From NCBI GenBank assembly GCA_900545495.1, contig UQZJ01000003.1, positions 62,001 to 126,000 of the forward strand: a stretch of 64,000 nucleotides of DNA. Direction: 5' to 3'. The stretch is from an uncultured Eubacteriales bacterium (GTDB lineage Bacteria; Bacillota; Clostridia; Oscillospirales; Oscillospiraceae). Positions 28,331-36,877 of this stretch are shown one piece after another. Both the position numbers and the translations under genes were made by a program. Under the pieces are notes generated by a model. The model ran no database searches, was not told where the DNA came from, and worked only from the letters and a program-made list of their open reading frames with translations. Each line of letters starts with the position of its first letter. The first letter of the stretch is position 1.

Positions 28331-29599
28331 TCAGATCACCACGGGGTATTCACCCAGCGGCAGCCTGCCGTTCCGGACGGTGACCTCCCCGCCCAGACGG
28401 TTCCGATACACGCCGTCTGGCAGGCTTACAGCCACCTCACCGCCCTGGCCGCGCAGGTCAAAGACGCCCAACGCCTGCCCCTCCGGCCCGTCGTAGTGAC
28501 CCATCGCCACACTGTCGTCCAGCGCCTCCCACCAGAAGCCGCCGCCCAGCGGCAACGTCTGCTTCATGGCCTTGCAGCGTCCCAGATACAGCTGTACATC
28601 CAACCGCATATCGCCGTAGTTATCATCGGCGTCGAACAGGCTCACCTGTTTTTTCGGCGCGTACTCCATACCGCTGTACAGCATGGCGGCTCCCCGCTGG
28701 AAGTAGAGAAAGCCCAGCCAGTGGTATAGTTGGCGGTCGCTGTCCAGCCACGAGGCCGCACGGGGCGTATCGTGGTTTTCCAGACAGCGCGCCTTGATGT
28801 AGCCGGTGGGGTACGTCAACTCCTGATAGTTCAGGATATCCGCGTAGGTGCGCAGGGACAGCTCGCCCTTCAAAAATCTCTCGTAGAAGGGCCACACATC
28901 GTAATCGTAGGTCATGTCGAAGGCGCGGTACAGCTCGGTGTCCGTGGCACAGGCCGCACCCATGCGGCGCAGCCCCAGCACATGAGCACCATGGACGCTT
29001 TCCGCCAGCCAGATGCAGCCGGGGCACACCGCCTCTACCTGACGGCGTGCCTCGCACCAGAATTCCAGCGGCACGCTGCTGGCCACATCGCAGCGGAAGC
29101 CGTCCACAATGGCGGCCCACTGCTTCAGCGTATCGATCTGGTATGTCCACAGCTCGCGGTTGGTGTAGTCCAGATCCACCACGTCCCACCAGTCCGCCAC
29201 CTTGCGGGTGGGACGCCCCTCGCAGTCGCGGAGGAAATACGCCGGGTGGGTCTGCGCCAGCACGGAGTCCGGCGAGGTGTGGTTGTACACCACGTCGATG
29301 ATGCACTTCATGCCGCGGTCGTGGATAGCGTCCACCAGATGGACAAAGTCCTCCCTTGTGCCGTATTCCGGGTTAATGCCGCGGTAATCCCGGATGGCGT
29401 AGGGACTGCCCAGTGTTCCCTTGCGGCCCTCCACGCCGATGGGATGGATCGGCATGAGCCAGATGATGTCCGCACCCAGCCCGCGCAGACGATCCAGATC
29501 GCCCTCCAGCCCGCGGAACGTACCTTCCTTGGTGTGGTTGCGTACAAAAACGCTGTAAATGACCTGATGCAGCAGGCTCTTGTCGGTGTTCTCCGCCAT
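28331..29599 (-). CDS. GH13 alpha-amylase family glycoside hydrolase
   Basis: 422 residues, no signal peptide, so cytoplasmic. The four GH13 regions are present: D-V-V-Y-N-H at 102-107, the nucleophile in G-F-R-C-D-V-A-S (D171), the acid/base in W-L-A-E-S-V (E200) and E-N-H-D-T-P-R (D277). A short beta domain ends the protein. It probably acts on alpha-glucans or maltodextrins inside the cell; the exact substrate is not determined. It starts 13 bases after ligA, an unexpected partner for murD, yunB and ligA. Confidence 0.88.
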   Translation of the reverse strand: MAENTDKSLLHQVIYSVFVRNHTKEGTFRGLEGDLDRLRGLGADIIWLMPIHPIGVEGRKGTLGSPYAIRDYRGINPEYGTREDFVHLVDAIHDRGMKCIIDVVYNHTSPDSVLAQTHPAYFLRDCEGRPTRKVADWWDVVDLDYTNRELWTYQIDTLKQWAAIVDGFRCDVASSVPLEFWCEARRQVEAVCPGCIWLAESVHGAHVLGLRRMGAACATDTELYRAFDMTYDYDVWPFYERFLKGELSLRTYADILNYQELTYPTGYIKARCLENHDTPRAASWLDSDRQLYHWLGFLYFQRGAAMLYSGMEYAPKKQVSLFDADDNYGDMRLDVQLYLGRCKAMKQTLPLGGGFWWEALDDSVAMGHYDGPEGQALGVFDLRGQGGEVAVSLPDGVYRNRLGGEVTVRNGRLPLGEYPVVI

Positions 29600-29612
29600 A
29601 TCATTTACCTCC

Positions 29613-31580
29613 CTATTTCAGAAGCTCCAAAAATTCGTCCTCGGTCAGCACGGGGATGCCCAGCTGCTGCGCCTTTTGCAGCTTGCTGCCGGCATTCGCG
29701 CCCGCCACCACATAGGTGGTCTTCTTCGATACGGAGCCGGACGCCTTGCCGCCCCGCTTTTCGATCATCTCCCCCGCCTCGTCGCGGGTGAACTTCTCCA
29801 GCGCGCCGGTGAGCACGAAAGTCATTCCGGCAAAACGGCTGTCAACCATTTCCTCTTTACAGGTCATATTCAGCCCGGCCGCCTTCAGCCGCGCCAGCAG
29901 ATCCTTCGACTGGGGACTGTCCATCCACTGCCGGATGTATTTCGCCGTGATGGGTCCCACATCATCAATGGCGGTCAGCTCCTCTTCTGAGGCGGCAGCC
30001 AGCGCACCCATAGTACCGAACCGCGCAGCCAGCACCTTGGCGGCTTTCTCTCCCACTTGCCGGATACCCAATGCGAAGATGAGGCGCCACAGATCGTCCT
30101 CCTTGCTCTTTGCGATGGCGTCCACCGCATTCTGGGCGGACTTCTGTCCCATGCGATCCAGCACCTCGATCTGCTCCGGCCGGAGGGCGTACAGGTCGGC
30201 GGCGGTCTTGACAAGGCCGCTGTCCACCAGCTGCTGTATAACGGCGGGGCCGAGGCCATCAATGTCCATGGCGTTCCGGCTGGCAAAGTGGGTCAGGTTC
30301 CGCAGCAGCTGGGCAGGACACTCCGCACCGGTGCAGCGCAGCGCAGCGCCGTCCTCGTCCCGCACTACCTCTGCGCCGCAGACGGGGCAGCGCTCCGGCA
30401 GCGTGTAGGGCTGCGCGTCCGCCGGACGCTTGTCCGGCACCACCGCCACGATCTCGGGAATGATCTCTCCCGCCTTGCGGACCAGCACCGTGTCGCCGAT
30501 GCGGATATCCTTCTGGGTGATATAGTCCTGGTTGTGCAGGGTGGCATAGGTCACGGTAGTACCCGCCAGACGCACCGGCTCCAGCTCCGCCTTGGGCGTC
30601 AGCACACCGGTGCGTCCCACCTGCACCACGATGTCCCGCAGCACCGTCTCCTTCGTCTCCGGCGGGTATTTGTAGGCGATGGCCCAGCGGGGACATTTGG
30701 CGGTACTGCCCAGCACATCCCGCGCCGCCAGCTCGTCCAGCTTGATGACCGCGCCGTCGATGTCGAAGGGAAAATCCTCCCGCCGGTCGCCCAGCCGTGC
30801 GATCTCCGCCAGAATATCGGCAGGCTTTGACAGCTGCTTGTGGGGGATGACCTTGAAATGCTGAGACGCCAGATAGTCGATGGTCTCCGTATGGGTGGCG
30901 AACGTCCGTCCCTCCGCCAGCTGGAGGTTGAACACGGCAATGTCCAGACGGCGCTGCGCCGCGATTTTCGGATCCAGCTGCCGCAGAGAGCCGGCGGCGG
31001 CGTTGCGGGGGTTGGCCATCAGGGGCTTCCCCTCCAGCTCCCGGCGTGCGTTGATCTCCTCAAATACGCTGCGGGCCATATAGACCTCGCCCCGGACGAT
31101 GAGCCGTGGCAGCTTCTCCGGCAGCGTCATGGGAATGGAGCGGATGGTGCGGAGATTCTCGGTCACGTCCTCCCCTACCCGTCCGTCGCCCCGGGTAGCG
31201 CCCCGGACGAACACGCCGTCCCGGTACTCCAGCGCCACGGAGAGGCCGTCCACCTTGGGCTCCACGCTCCACACCGGCGCGTCCAGCGGGATCTTTTCCA
31301 GAAACTGGCACACCTCGTCGTCGTTGAACACATCCTGCAAGCTCTCCAGCGGGACGGGATGGGTCACCTGTTCAAATTCGGACAGCGTGCGTCCGCCGAC
31401 GCGCTGGGTGGGCGAGTCCGGCGTGATCTCCTCTGGATGCGCGGCCTCCAGCTCCTCCAAGCGGCGCAGCATATGGTCATACTCATAATCGGAGATGGTG
31501 GGCTCATCCAAAACATAGTAGCGGTAGCCATGGGCGTTCAGGGTGTCCCGCAGCTCCTTCATTTCTTCACGGTAGTTCAT
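29613..31580 (-). CDS. ligA: NAD-dependent DNA ligase
   Basis: 655 residues from ATG 31580 (GAGAGG upstream). The adenylation motif K-V-D-G is at 109-112, the zinc finger is C-P-V-C-G-A-E ... C-T-G-A-E-C, followed by helix-hairpin-helix repeats and a C-terminal BRCT domain (M-T-F-V-L-T-G-A-L ... G-G-K-A-S-G-S-V-S-K-K-T-T-Y-V). Seals nicks in replication and repair. Follows yunB closely, with 11 bases between stop and start. Confidence 0.97.
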   Translation of the reverse strand: MNYREEMKELRDTLNAHGYRYYVLDEPTISDYEYDHMLRRLEELEAAHPEEITPDSPTQRVGGRTLSEFEQVTHPVPLESLQDVFNDDEVCQFLEKIPLDAPVWSVEPKVDGLSVALEYRDGVFVRGATRGDGRVGEDVTENLRTIRSIPMTLPEKLPRLIVRGEVYMARSVFEEINARRELEGKPLMANPRNAAAGSLRQLDPKIAAQRRLDIAVFNLQLAEGRTFATHTETIDYLASQHFKVIPHKQLSKPADILAEIARLGDRREDFPFDIDGAVIKLDELAARDVLGSTAKCPRWAIAYKYPPETKETVLRDIVVQVGRTGVLTPKAELEPVRLAGTTVTYATLHNQDYITQKDIRIGDTVLVRKAGEIIPEIVAVVPDKRPADAQPYTLPERCPVCGAEVVRDEDGAALRCTGAECPAQLLRNLTHFASRNAMDIDGLGPAVIQQLVDSGLVKTAADLYALRPEQIEVLDRMGQKSAQNAVDAIAKSKEDDLWRLIFALGIRQVGEKAAKVLAARFGTMGALAAASEEELTAIDDVGPITAKYIRQWMDSPQSKDLLARLKAAGLNMTCKEEMVDSRFAGMTFVLTGALEKFTRDEAGEMIEKRGGKASGSVSKKTTYVVAGANAGSKLQKAQQLGIPVLTEDEFLELLK

Positions 31581-31591
31581 TGTGTGACCTC

Positions 31592-32287
31592 TCATGCGTT
31601 GTTGATGATGTATTCGTCGGCATAGTTCTCGACCTCGTCCGGTGTGGTGCTGAAATAGGTATACGTCTCCGGTACGCCGCCGACGATGACCGTCTCCGCC
31701 ACGGAGATCTCGTTGGACACCTTGGTATAGGTGGTCAGTCCCGGCAGCAGGATGCTGACATGGACATCCACATCCAGAATGATGCGGTGGCGGGTCTGGT
31801 TGATCCCGGCGGAGGAAAACTGATTATCGAACCGGGCGGTGGCCGTCCCCACGGACTGCATCCGCACACGGAGGCACGGCCCGCGTCCCGCCAGCAGCGG
31901 CGAGCCGGTCAGCGTGCCGATGGGGATGGCCAGATCGGTGGAGGACACCTCCGCCATGCGCTGTAAAATATCGTCGGCGATGGATGCCTGCAAGCGATTG
32001 AATGCCGCCATGTTGCTTCTCAGCGCCGTGACGTGGCCCTCAGCGTCCTTGTCGAAGTCCACCAGCTGCTCGTAGTCGATGCGTCCGCTGTCCACCGCGT
32101 CGTTGACGGCGGCCACCACGATACGGTTCACCGCATTGGATGTGCGGGCCGTGGCCAGATCCACCACAACGGGCTTCATGTGCAGCACGACCGCCACGGT
32201 CAGTGCCAGCAGCAGCGTAAAAATGACTGTCAGCCAGATCAGCACCCTCTGCCGCCCTGTGAATCGCAGATAGCGGAGCCGTCCCAT
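31592..32287 (-). CDS. yunB: Sporulation protein YunB
   Basis: 231 residues from ATG 32287, preceded by AAGGGGGTGA. One N-terminal membrane segment (L-I-W-L-T-V-I-F-T-L-L-L-A-L-T-V) and the YunB body with T-A-R-T-S-N-A-V-N-R-I-V-V and P-I-G-T-L-T-G-S-P-L-L-A-G-R-G-P. In B. subtilis yunB is a sigma-E mother-cell gene of late sporulation whose exact role is unclear. Here it sits between murD and ligA. Confidence 0.9.
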   Translation of the reverse strand: MGRLRYLRFTGRQRVLIWLTVIFTLLLALTVAVVLHMKPVVVDLATARTSNAVNRIVVAAVNDAVDSGRIDYEQLVDFDKDAEGHVTALRSNMAAFNRLQASIADDILQRMAEVSSTDLAIPIGTLTGSPLLAGRGPCLRVRMQSVGTATARFDNQFSSAGINQTRHRIILDVDVHVSILLPGLTTYTKVSNEISVAETVIVGGVPETYTYFSTTPDEVENYADEYIINNA

Positions 32288-32332
32288 GGCGCTCACCCCC
32301 TTGCAGGGAGTCTATGACGCCACGGCTTTTCC

Positions 32333-33721
32333 TCATTCCTCCGGCCAGCCGTTGACGATCTCCTTAAAGGTCTTGCCCCGCTCGGCGAAGTTCTTGAACT
32401 GGTCAAAGGCGGCGCAGGCCGGGGACAGCGTCACCACGTCGCCGGATACGGCGCGGTCACGGGCTGCCTCCACCGCGGCGCGGAAGGGCGTGACCTCCAG
32501 GATCTCCGGATGGCCGGGGCCATAGTCCGGCGCGGCCTCCACCGCGGCGCGAATCTTCTCCGCCGTAGCGCCGCACAGCACCAGCAGCTTGACGTGCGCC
32601 GTCACCTCCGGCCCCAGCACGTCGAAGGGGATGTGCTTGTCGTAGCCTCCGGCGATGAGAATGACCTTCTCCCGGAAGGATCGCAGTCCGGCGATGGTGC
32701 GGGAGGGGCTGGAGGCGATGGAATCGTTATAATACCGAACGCCCTTGTAGGTGCGTACCAGCTCGATGCGATGCTCCACGCCGCCGAAGCTGCGGGCAAA
32801 ATCGCGGATGATATCGTCCGGCACAAGGCCGTCCACGGCGGCGATGGCCGCCATGTAGTTCTCTACGTTATGGACGCCGGGGATCTTGATGTCCGACGTG
32901 GTCATGATGACCCGCTCCCCCGCCGCACTGCGGCAGACGATGTCCTCCCCCCGCAGGAACACGCCGTCCCGCTGCTCGGACTGCCTGCTGAACAGGCGGC
33001 TGCGGCCCACAGCGCGGGACGACTGCTCGGCTGTGATAGCGTTGTCGGCGTTGAATACCGCGATATCGCCGGGGCGCTGATGCCGGAAGATGTTCTCCTT
33101 GGCGGCCACATATTCCGCCATGTTCCGGTGCATATCCAGATGGTTGGGCGCCAGATTGGTCACCACGGCAATGTGAGGACTGCGCTCCATGGTCATCAGC
33201 TGGAAGCTGGACAGCTCCAGCACCGCATAGTCCTCCAGATGCATCCGATCCGCGTCGCACAGCAGCGGATGGCCGATGTTGCCGCCCATCCACACCGTCT
33301 TGCCGGCAGCCTTCAGCAGCTCGGCAATGATCGTGGTGGTCGTTGTCTTGCCGTCAGAGCCGGTAACGGCGATGATGGGACACGGGCAGACCTGAAAAAA
33401 CGCCTCCATCTCGCTGGTCAGCACGCTGCCGTCGGATACAGCGGCGGCGATCTGGGGCATATCGGGCCGCAGACCCGGTGTGCGGAAGATCACGTCCTCG
33501 TGCAGTCCCTCCAGATAGTCGGGGCCAAGGCGCAGCGTACAGCCGCCGCGCTCCAGCTCGTTGGCCAGCGCCCCCATCTGCTGTCGCGTCCGCTTATCAC
33601 AGACGGCGACGGAGACGCCGTTTTGCAGCAGCAGCCGTACCAGCGGCGTATTGCTGACGCCGACGCCCAGCACCGCCACCGTTTTATTTCGTAAGGAATC
33701 CACATATTCCCGCAGAGTCAT
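32333..33721 (-). CDS. murD: UDP-N-acetylmuramoylalanine--D-glutamate ligase
   Basis: 462 residues from ATG 33721 (AGGGAGGGG upstream). Mur ligase ATP motif G-S-D-G-K-T-T-T at 121-128, N-x-x-x-N-H-L-D as T-N-L-A-P-N-H-L-D-M-H, and the C-terminal D-S-I-A-S-S-P-S-R-T. Adds D-glutamate to UDP-MurNAc-L-alanine in cell-wall synthesis. Here it is outside a dcw cluster, leading an operon with yunB, ligA and a GH13 gene. Confidence 0.96.
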   Translation of the reverse strand: MTLREYVDSLRNKTVAVLGVGVSNTPLVRLLLQNGVSVAVCDKRTRQQMGALANELERGGCTLRLGPDYLEGLHEDVIFRTPGLRPDMPQIAAAVSDGSVLTSEMEAFFQVCPCPIIAVTGSDGKTTTTTIIAELLKAAGKTVWMGGNIGHPLLCDADRMHLEDYAVLELSSFQLMTMERSPHIAVVTNLAPNHLDMHRNMAEYVAAKENIFRHQRPGDIAVFNADNAITAEQSSRAVGRSRLFSRQSEQRDGVFLRGEDIVCRSAAGERVIMTTSDIKIPGVHNVENYMAAIAAVDGLVPDDIIRDFARSFGGVEHRIELVRTYKGVRYYNDSIASSPSRTIAGLRSFREKVILIAGGYDKHIPFDVLGPEVTAHVKLLVLCGATAEKIRAAVEAAPDYGPGHPEILEVTPFRAAVEAARDRAVSGDVVTLSPACAAFDQFKNFAERGKTFKEIVNGWPEE

Positions 33722-33760
33722 AGGGTCATTCCCCTCCCTGAATTGATTTGATGATCCTAT

Positions 33761-33789
33761 ATTATACTGCACCGGCACCATTTCTTCAA
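33761..33789 (-). promoter_or_regulatory. Sigma-A promoter of the murD operon
   Basis: Minus strand TTGAAG (33784-33789), 17-bp spacer, TATAAT (33761-33766). Confidence 0.78.
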
Positions 33790-33929
33790 TGCGTTTTCCG
33801 GTTTCTCGGGGAAAGTTTTCTTTGTACCATATACCGCTCCACCTCAAACAGGGTGCTGCGCCGCCTCTTTTAGACAGCCTGCACAAAAGCGCACCCGGTC
33901 ACATTCCCTACAATCGGCGGAATTACTTC

Positions 33930-33958
33930 TTTACATTATCGCGCTAAAGTGTTAGTAT
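33930..33958 (+). promoter_or_regulatory. Promoter and operator-like repeat of the amino-acid ABC operon
   Basis: TTTACA (33930-33935), 17-bp spacer, TAGTAT (33953-33958). CGCTAA (33942-33947) and TTAGCG (33960-33965) form an inverted repeat over the -10 region, a possible operator. The 330-base gap 33722-34051 holds this and the murD promoter and no other gene. Confidence 0.65.
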
Positions 33959-34051
33959 GTTAGCGTAATGAATGAGCGGTACGGGACAGACCGTATCGCA
34001 GGCACACCAGACCGGGCGAAACGCCACGATATTAAAATGGAGGTATTCCCT

Positions 34052-34861
34052 ATGAAAAAGCTTCTTGCAATGCTGCTGGCGCTGGGCATGATGATGAGCC
34101 TTGCGGCCTGCGGCGAACAAAAGGACAACACAGACACACCGGATGACGCAGATGCCCCGTCAAAGATCACCTACGCTGTGGAGGCCGGCTCTGCAGGTGA
34201 GGAGGTCGCGCTGGCCAACGGCTTCAAGACCGTGTCTGTCGGCTCTCAGGCCAATGCCCTGATGGAGGTGGACGCCGGTACGGCGGACGCCGCGATCATC
34301 GACCTGCTGATGGCGGGCGCCATGGTGGGTGAGAACACCAGCTACCCCGACCTGAAGGTCACCGACCAGAAGCTGAACTCTGAGCTGTACGGCGTGGGCT
34401 GCCGCAAGGGCAGCGATCTGGCCTCCTTCATCAACAGCGTCATGGCTGACGCCTATGCCGACGGCACCATGGTGGAGCTGGCCAAGACCTACGGCGTGCA
34501 GGAGGCTCTGGTGGAGCAGCCCGCCAGCGAGTTCACCGCCTCCGCATCCGACAGCGATGTGCAGTATATCAAGGACAAGGGCAAGCTGGTGGTGGGCATC
34601 ACCGAGTTCGAGCCCATGGACTATAAGGACGCAAACGGCGAGTGGATCGGCTTCGACGCCGACATGGCCAAGCTGGTCGCTGAGAAGCTGGGCGTTGCGG
34701 TGGAGTTCCAGATCATCAACTGGGATATGAAGGTGGAGGAGCTGGACGGCAAGCAGATCGACTGCGTGTGGAACGGCATGACCCTGACCGACGGCGTGCA
34801 GGCGGCTATGGAATGCACCAATGCCTACTGCGAGAACGCACAGGTGGTCATCACCAAGTAA
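34052..34861 (+). CDS. Substrate-binding lipoprotein of an amino-acid ABC transporter, lobes in permuted order
   Basis: 269 residues from ATG 34052 (GGAGG upstream). Lipoprotein signal with lipobox L-A-A-C (Cys20). Both lobes of a bacterial solute-binding protein family 3 are recognisable but swapped: residues 38-155 (A-V-E-A-G-S-A-G-E-E-V-A-L to A-K-T-Y-G-V-Q-E-A-L) look like the usual second half, and residues 166-269 (Y-I-K-D-K-G-K-L-V-V-G-I-T-E-F-E-P to Y-C-E-N-A-Q-V-V-I-T-K) like the usual first half. The protein ends exactly where the hinge would lead into lobe 2. Followed by permease and ATPase genes, so probably functional. A polar amino acid is the likely ligand. Confidence 0.88.
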   Translation: MKKLLAMLLALGMMMSLAACGEQKDNTDTPDDADAPSKITYAVEAGSAGEEVALANGFKTVSVGSQANALMEVDAGTADAAIIDLLMAGAMVGENTSYPDLKVTDQKLNSELYGVGCRKGSDLASFINSVMADAYADGTMVELAKTYGVQEALVEQPASEFTASASDSDVQYIKDKGKLVVGITEFEPMDYKDANGEWIGFDADMAKLVAEKLGVAVEFQIINWDMKVEELDGKQIDCVWNGMTLTDGVQAAMECTNAYCENAQVVITK

Positions 34862-34975
34862 CCGCTGCAAAATACCGTATAAAGTGATCCCCGCGGCGGA
34901 GGGCGCAACGGCGTCCCCCGCCGTGGGGCAGCGTATCCCCTCCCCCGCACAAGTAACCACGAAGGAGCTTTTTTC

Positions 34976-35632
34976 ATGTTTTGGACTGTCACTCTCTCCC
35001 TGCTGGCCGGTATGGGACAGCTTTTGAAGCTGTTTTTTCTGACGCTGCTTTTCTCCCTGCCGCTGGGACTTCTCATCGCCTTCACCCTGCGCAGCCGGTG
35101 CAAACCGGTGAGCTGGCTCTTTAACGTGATCGTCTGGATCATCCGCGGTACGCCGCTGATGCTCCAGCTCATCATCATCTTTTACGGCCCCGGTAAGTGG
35201 TTCCACTTTAACCTGTGGGGGCAGTTCGCCGACGGACGTATGGCGGCCTGCGTCATCGCCTTCGTCATCAACTACGCCTGCTATTTCGCCGTGATCTACA
35301 AGGGCGGCATTGAGAGTGTGCCGGTAGGGCAGCAGGAGGCCGGGCAGGTACTGGGCATGACCAAGTGGCAGATCTTCTTCAAGGTCACGCTGCTGCAAAT
35401 GGTCAAGCGCATCGTTCCCCCTATGTCCAACGAGGTCATCACGCTGGTGAAGGATACCTCCCTTGCCAAGACCATCTCCATCATGGAGCTGATCATGACC
35501 GGTGAGTCCTATATGAAGTCCGCCGGTATCGTGTGGCCCCTGTTCTACACGGCGGTGTTCTATCTGGCCTTTGTGGGCATTTTGACGCTGCTGTTCAATT
35601 ACACGGAGCGTAAGCTCAGCTATTTCCGCTAA
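34976..35632 (+). CDS. Amino-acid ABC transporter permease
   Basis: 218 residues, about five membrane helices. The EAA loop for the ATPase contact is seen as Q-Q-E-A-G-Q-V-L-G-M-T-K-W-Q-I-F-F. HisM/GlnP-type family. AAGGAGC precedes ATG 34976. The 114-base gap after the binding protein gene contains a GC-rich hairpin (about 34889-34925) that may reduce downstream expression, a common arrangement for binding-protein operons. Confidence 0.93.
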   Translation: MFWTVTLSLLAGMGQLLKLFFLTLLFSLPLGLLIAFTLRSRCKPVSWLFNVIVWIIRGTPLMLQLIIIFYGPGKWFHFNLWGQFADGRMAACVIAFVINYACYFAVIYKGGIESVPVGQQEAGQVLGMTKWQIFFKVTLLQMVKRIVPPMSNEVITLVKDTSLAKTISIMELIMTGESYMKSAGIVWPLFYTAVFYLAFVGILTLLFNYTERKLSYFR

Positions 35633-35648
35633 GAAGGAGGTGCCGCAC

Positions 35649-36419
35649 ATGCCGATTTTGGACGTACAGCACATCGAAAAGCACTTCGGCGACACCCCGG
35701 TGCTGAAGGACATCAGTTTCTCTCTGGAGGAAGGGCAGGCGCTGAGCATCATCGGCTCCTCCGGCAGCGGCAAGACCACGCTGCTGCGATGCCTGAATTT
35801 TCTGGAGACGCCGGACAAGGGCGTCATCTCCGTCCGGGGAGAGAATCTGTTTGACGCGGCGGAGCACGCCTCCCGCTCTGAAAGCGATATTCGCAAGAAA
35901 CGGCTGCACTTCGGACTGGTGTTCCAGAGCTTCAACCTGTTCCCGCAGTACACAGCGCTGCAAAATGTGACGCTGGCGCGGGAGCTGATGGCCAAGTCGG
36001 AAAAGACCGGCGAGAGCCATGAAAGCATCGTCGCCGAGGGACGGCGGCTGCTGGAGGATATCGGGCTGGGGCAACGGATGGACAACTACCCCCACCAGCT
36101 GTCCGGCGGTCAGCAGCAGCGGGTGGCCATCGCGCGGGCGCTGGCTATGAAGCCGGACATTCTGTGCTTCGATGAGCCTACCAGCGCATTGGACCCCGAA
36201 TTGACCGGCGAGGTGCTGCGGGTCATCCGTGACCTTGCCGACCAGCACACCACCATGGTCATCGTCACCCACGAGATGGCCTTCGCCCGGGACGTAGCCG
36301 ATCAGGTGATCTTCATGGACGGCGGCGTGATCGTGGAGCAGGGCCCCGCCAAGGAGGTCATCGACCATCCCGCACAGGAGCGCACCCGCCAATTTCTGGC
36401 GCGGTACAGCGAGATGTGA
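35649..36419 (+). CDS. Amino-acid ABC transporter ATPase (GlnQ type)
   Basis: 256 residues from ATG 35649 (AAGGAGGTG upstream; the in-frame GTG inside that site is rejected as start). Walker A G-S-S-G-S-G-K-T-T at 36-44, signature L-S-G-G-Q-Q-Q-R, Walker B I-L-C-F-D-E-P and the switch H-E-M. Energises the transporter formed with the permease. Confidence 0.95.
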   Translation: MPILDVQHIEKHFGDTPVLKDISFSLEEGQALSIIGSSGSGKTTLLRCLNFLETPDKGVISVRGENLFDAAEHASRSESDIRKKRLHFGLVFQSFNLFPQYTALQNVTLARELMAKSEKTGESHESIVAEGRRLLEDIGLGQRMDNYPHQLSGGQQQRVAIARALAMKPDILCFDEPTSALDPELTGEVLRVIRDLADQHTTMVIVTHEMAFARDVADQVIFMDGGVIVEQGPAKEVIDHPAQERTRQFLARYSEM

Positions 36420-36424
36420 ACAAG

Positions 36425-36468
36425 GAAAAAAGGGAGACCCACCGCATACGCGGAGGGCCTCCCTTTTT
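36425..36468. terminator. Bidirectional terminator shared by the ABC operon and rnpB
   Basis: GGGAG-CCC-CCGC with complementary arms (two mismatches, ATAC loop), flanked by AAAAA on the left and TTTTT on the right. Confidence 0.82.
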
Positions 36469-36473
36469 CTGGT

Positions 36474-36832
36474 GCGAGCAGGCCTATAAGCCGGGTTCTG
36501 TTTCGACAGTCATCTATCTAGGCGCACCGTTGCCGGTACGCTCAAGCCACCCCGGGAGCGGCCGGGCCGGCCATGCGCTCCCATACCGGTGTTGCTCCGA
36601 ATAGAGTTTACAGCGACGGACGCTTTCACACGCCGTCGGGTGAGCTCTTACCTCGCCTTTCCACCCTTACCCCGCCGCCTCCTTGCGCAGGCGGACGAGG
36701 CGGTATATCTCTGTTGCACTTTTCCTGAAGTCGCCTTCGGCGGGCGTTACCCGTTATTCTTGCCCTGTGGAGCCCGGACTTTCCTCATGAACAGGCTTTC
36801 GCCTTGTCCCCGCGACTGTCCAGCCTACTCGC
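36474..36832 (-). ncRNA. rnpB: RNase P RNA (class A type)
   Basis: On the minus strand the RNA begins GCGAGTAGGC and ends GCCTGCTCGC, which pair as helix P1. Between them are the conserved core GAGGAAAGTCCGGGC (near 36780-36790) and, near the 3' end, the GGCTTATAGGCC-type P4 region. Length about 359. It matures tRNA 5' ends. A promoter lies 8-37 bases upstream and a shared terminator downstream. Confidence 0.96.
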
Positions 36833-36839
36833 ATTCGCT

Positions 36840-36869
36840 ATTCTACTCCACAGGCACCGGGAAAGTCAA
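36840..36869 (-). promoter_or_regulatory. Sigma-A promoter of rnpB
   Basis: Minus strand TTGACT (36864-36869), 18-bp spacer, TAGAAT (36840-36845), placing the start near 36832. Confidence 0.72.
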
Positions 36870-36877
36870 TGCACATT

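Noticed and set aside
32288..32296. GTG 32296 as the yunB start
   Set aside because: It lies inside the AAGGGGGTGA ribosome site that is well spaced for ATG 32287.
34052..34861. Binding protein as a truncated pseudogene
   Set aside because: Both halves are complete, in frame, with signal peptide, ribosome site and operon partners; loss alone cannot place the second half first. Assembly error remains the main alternative.
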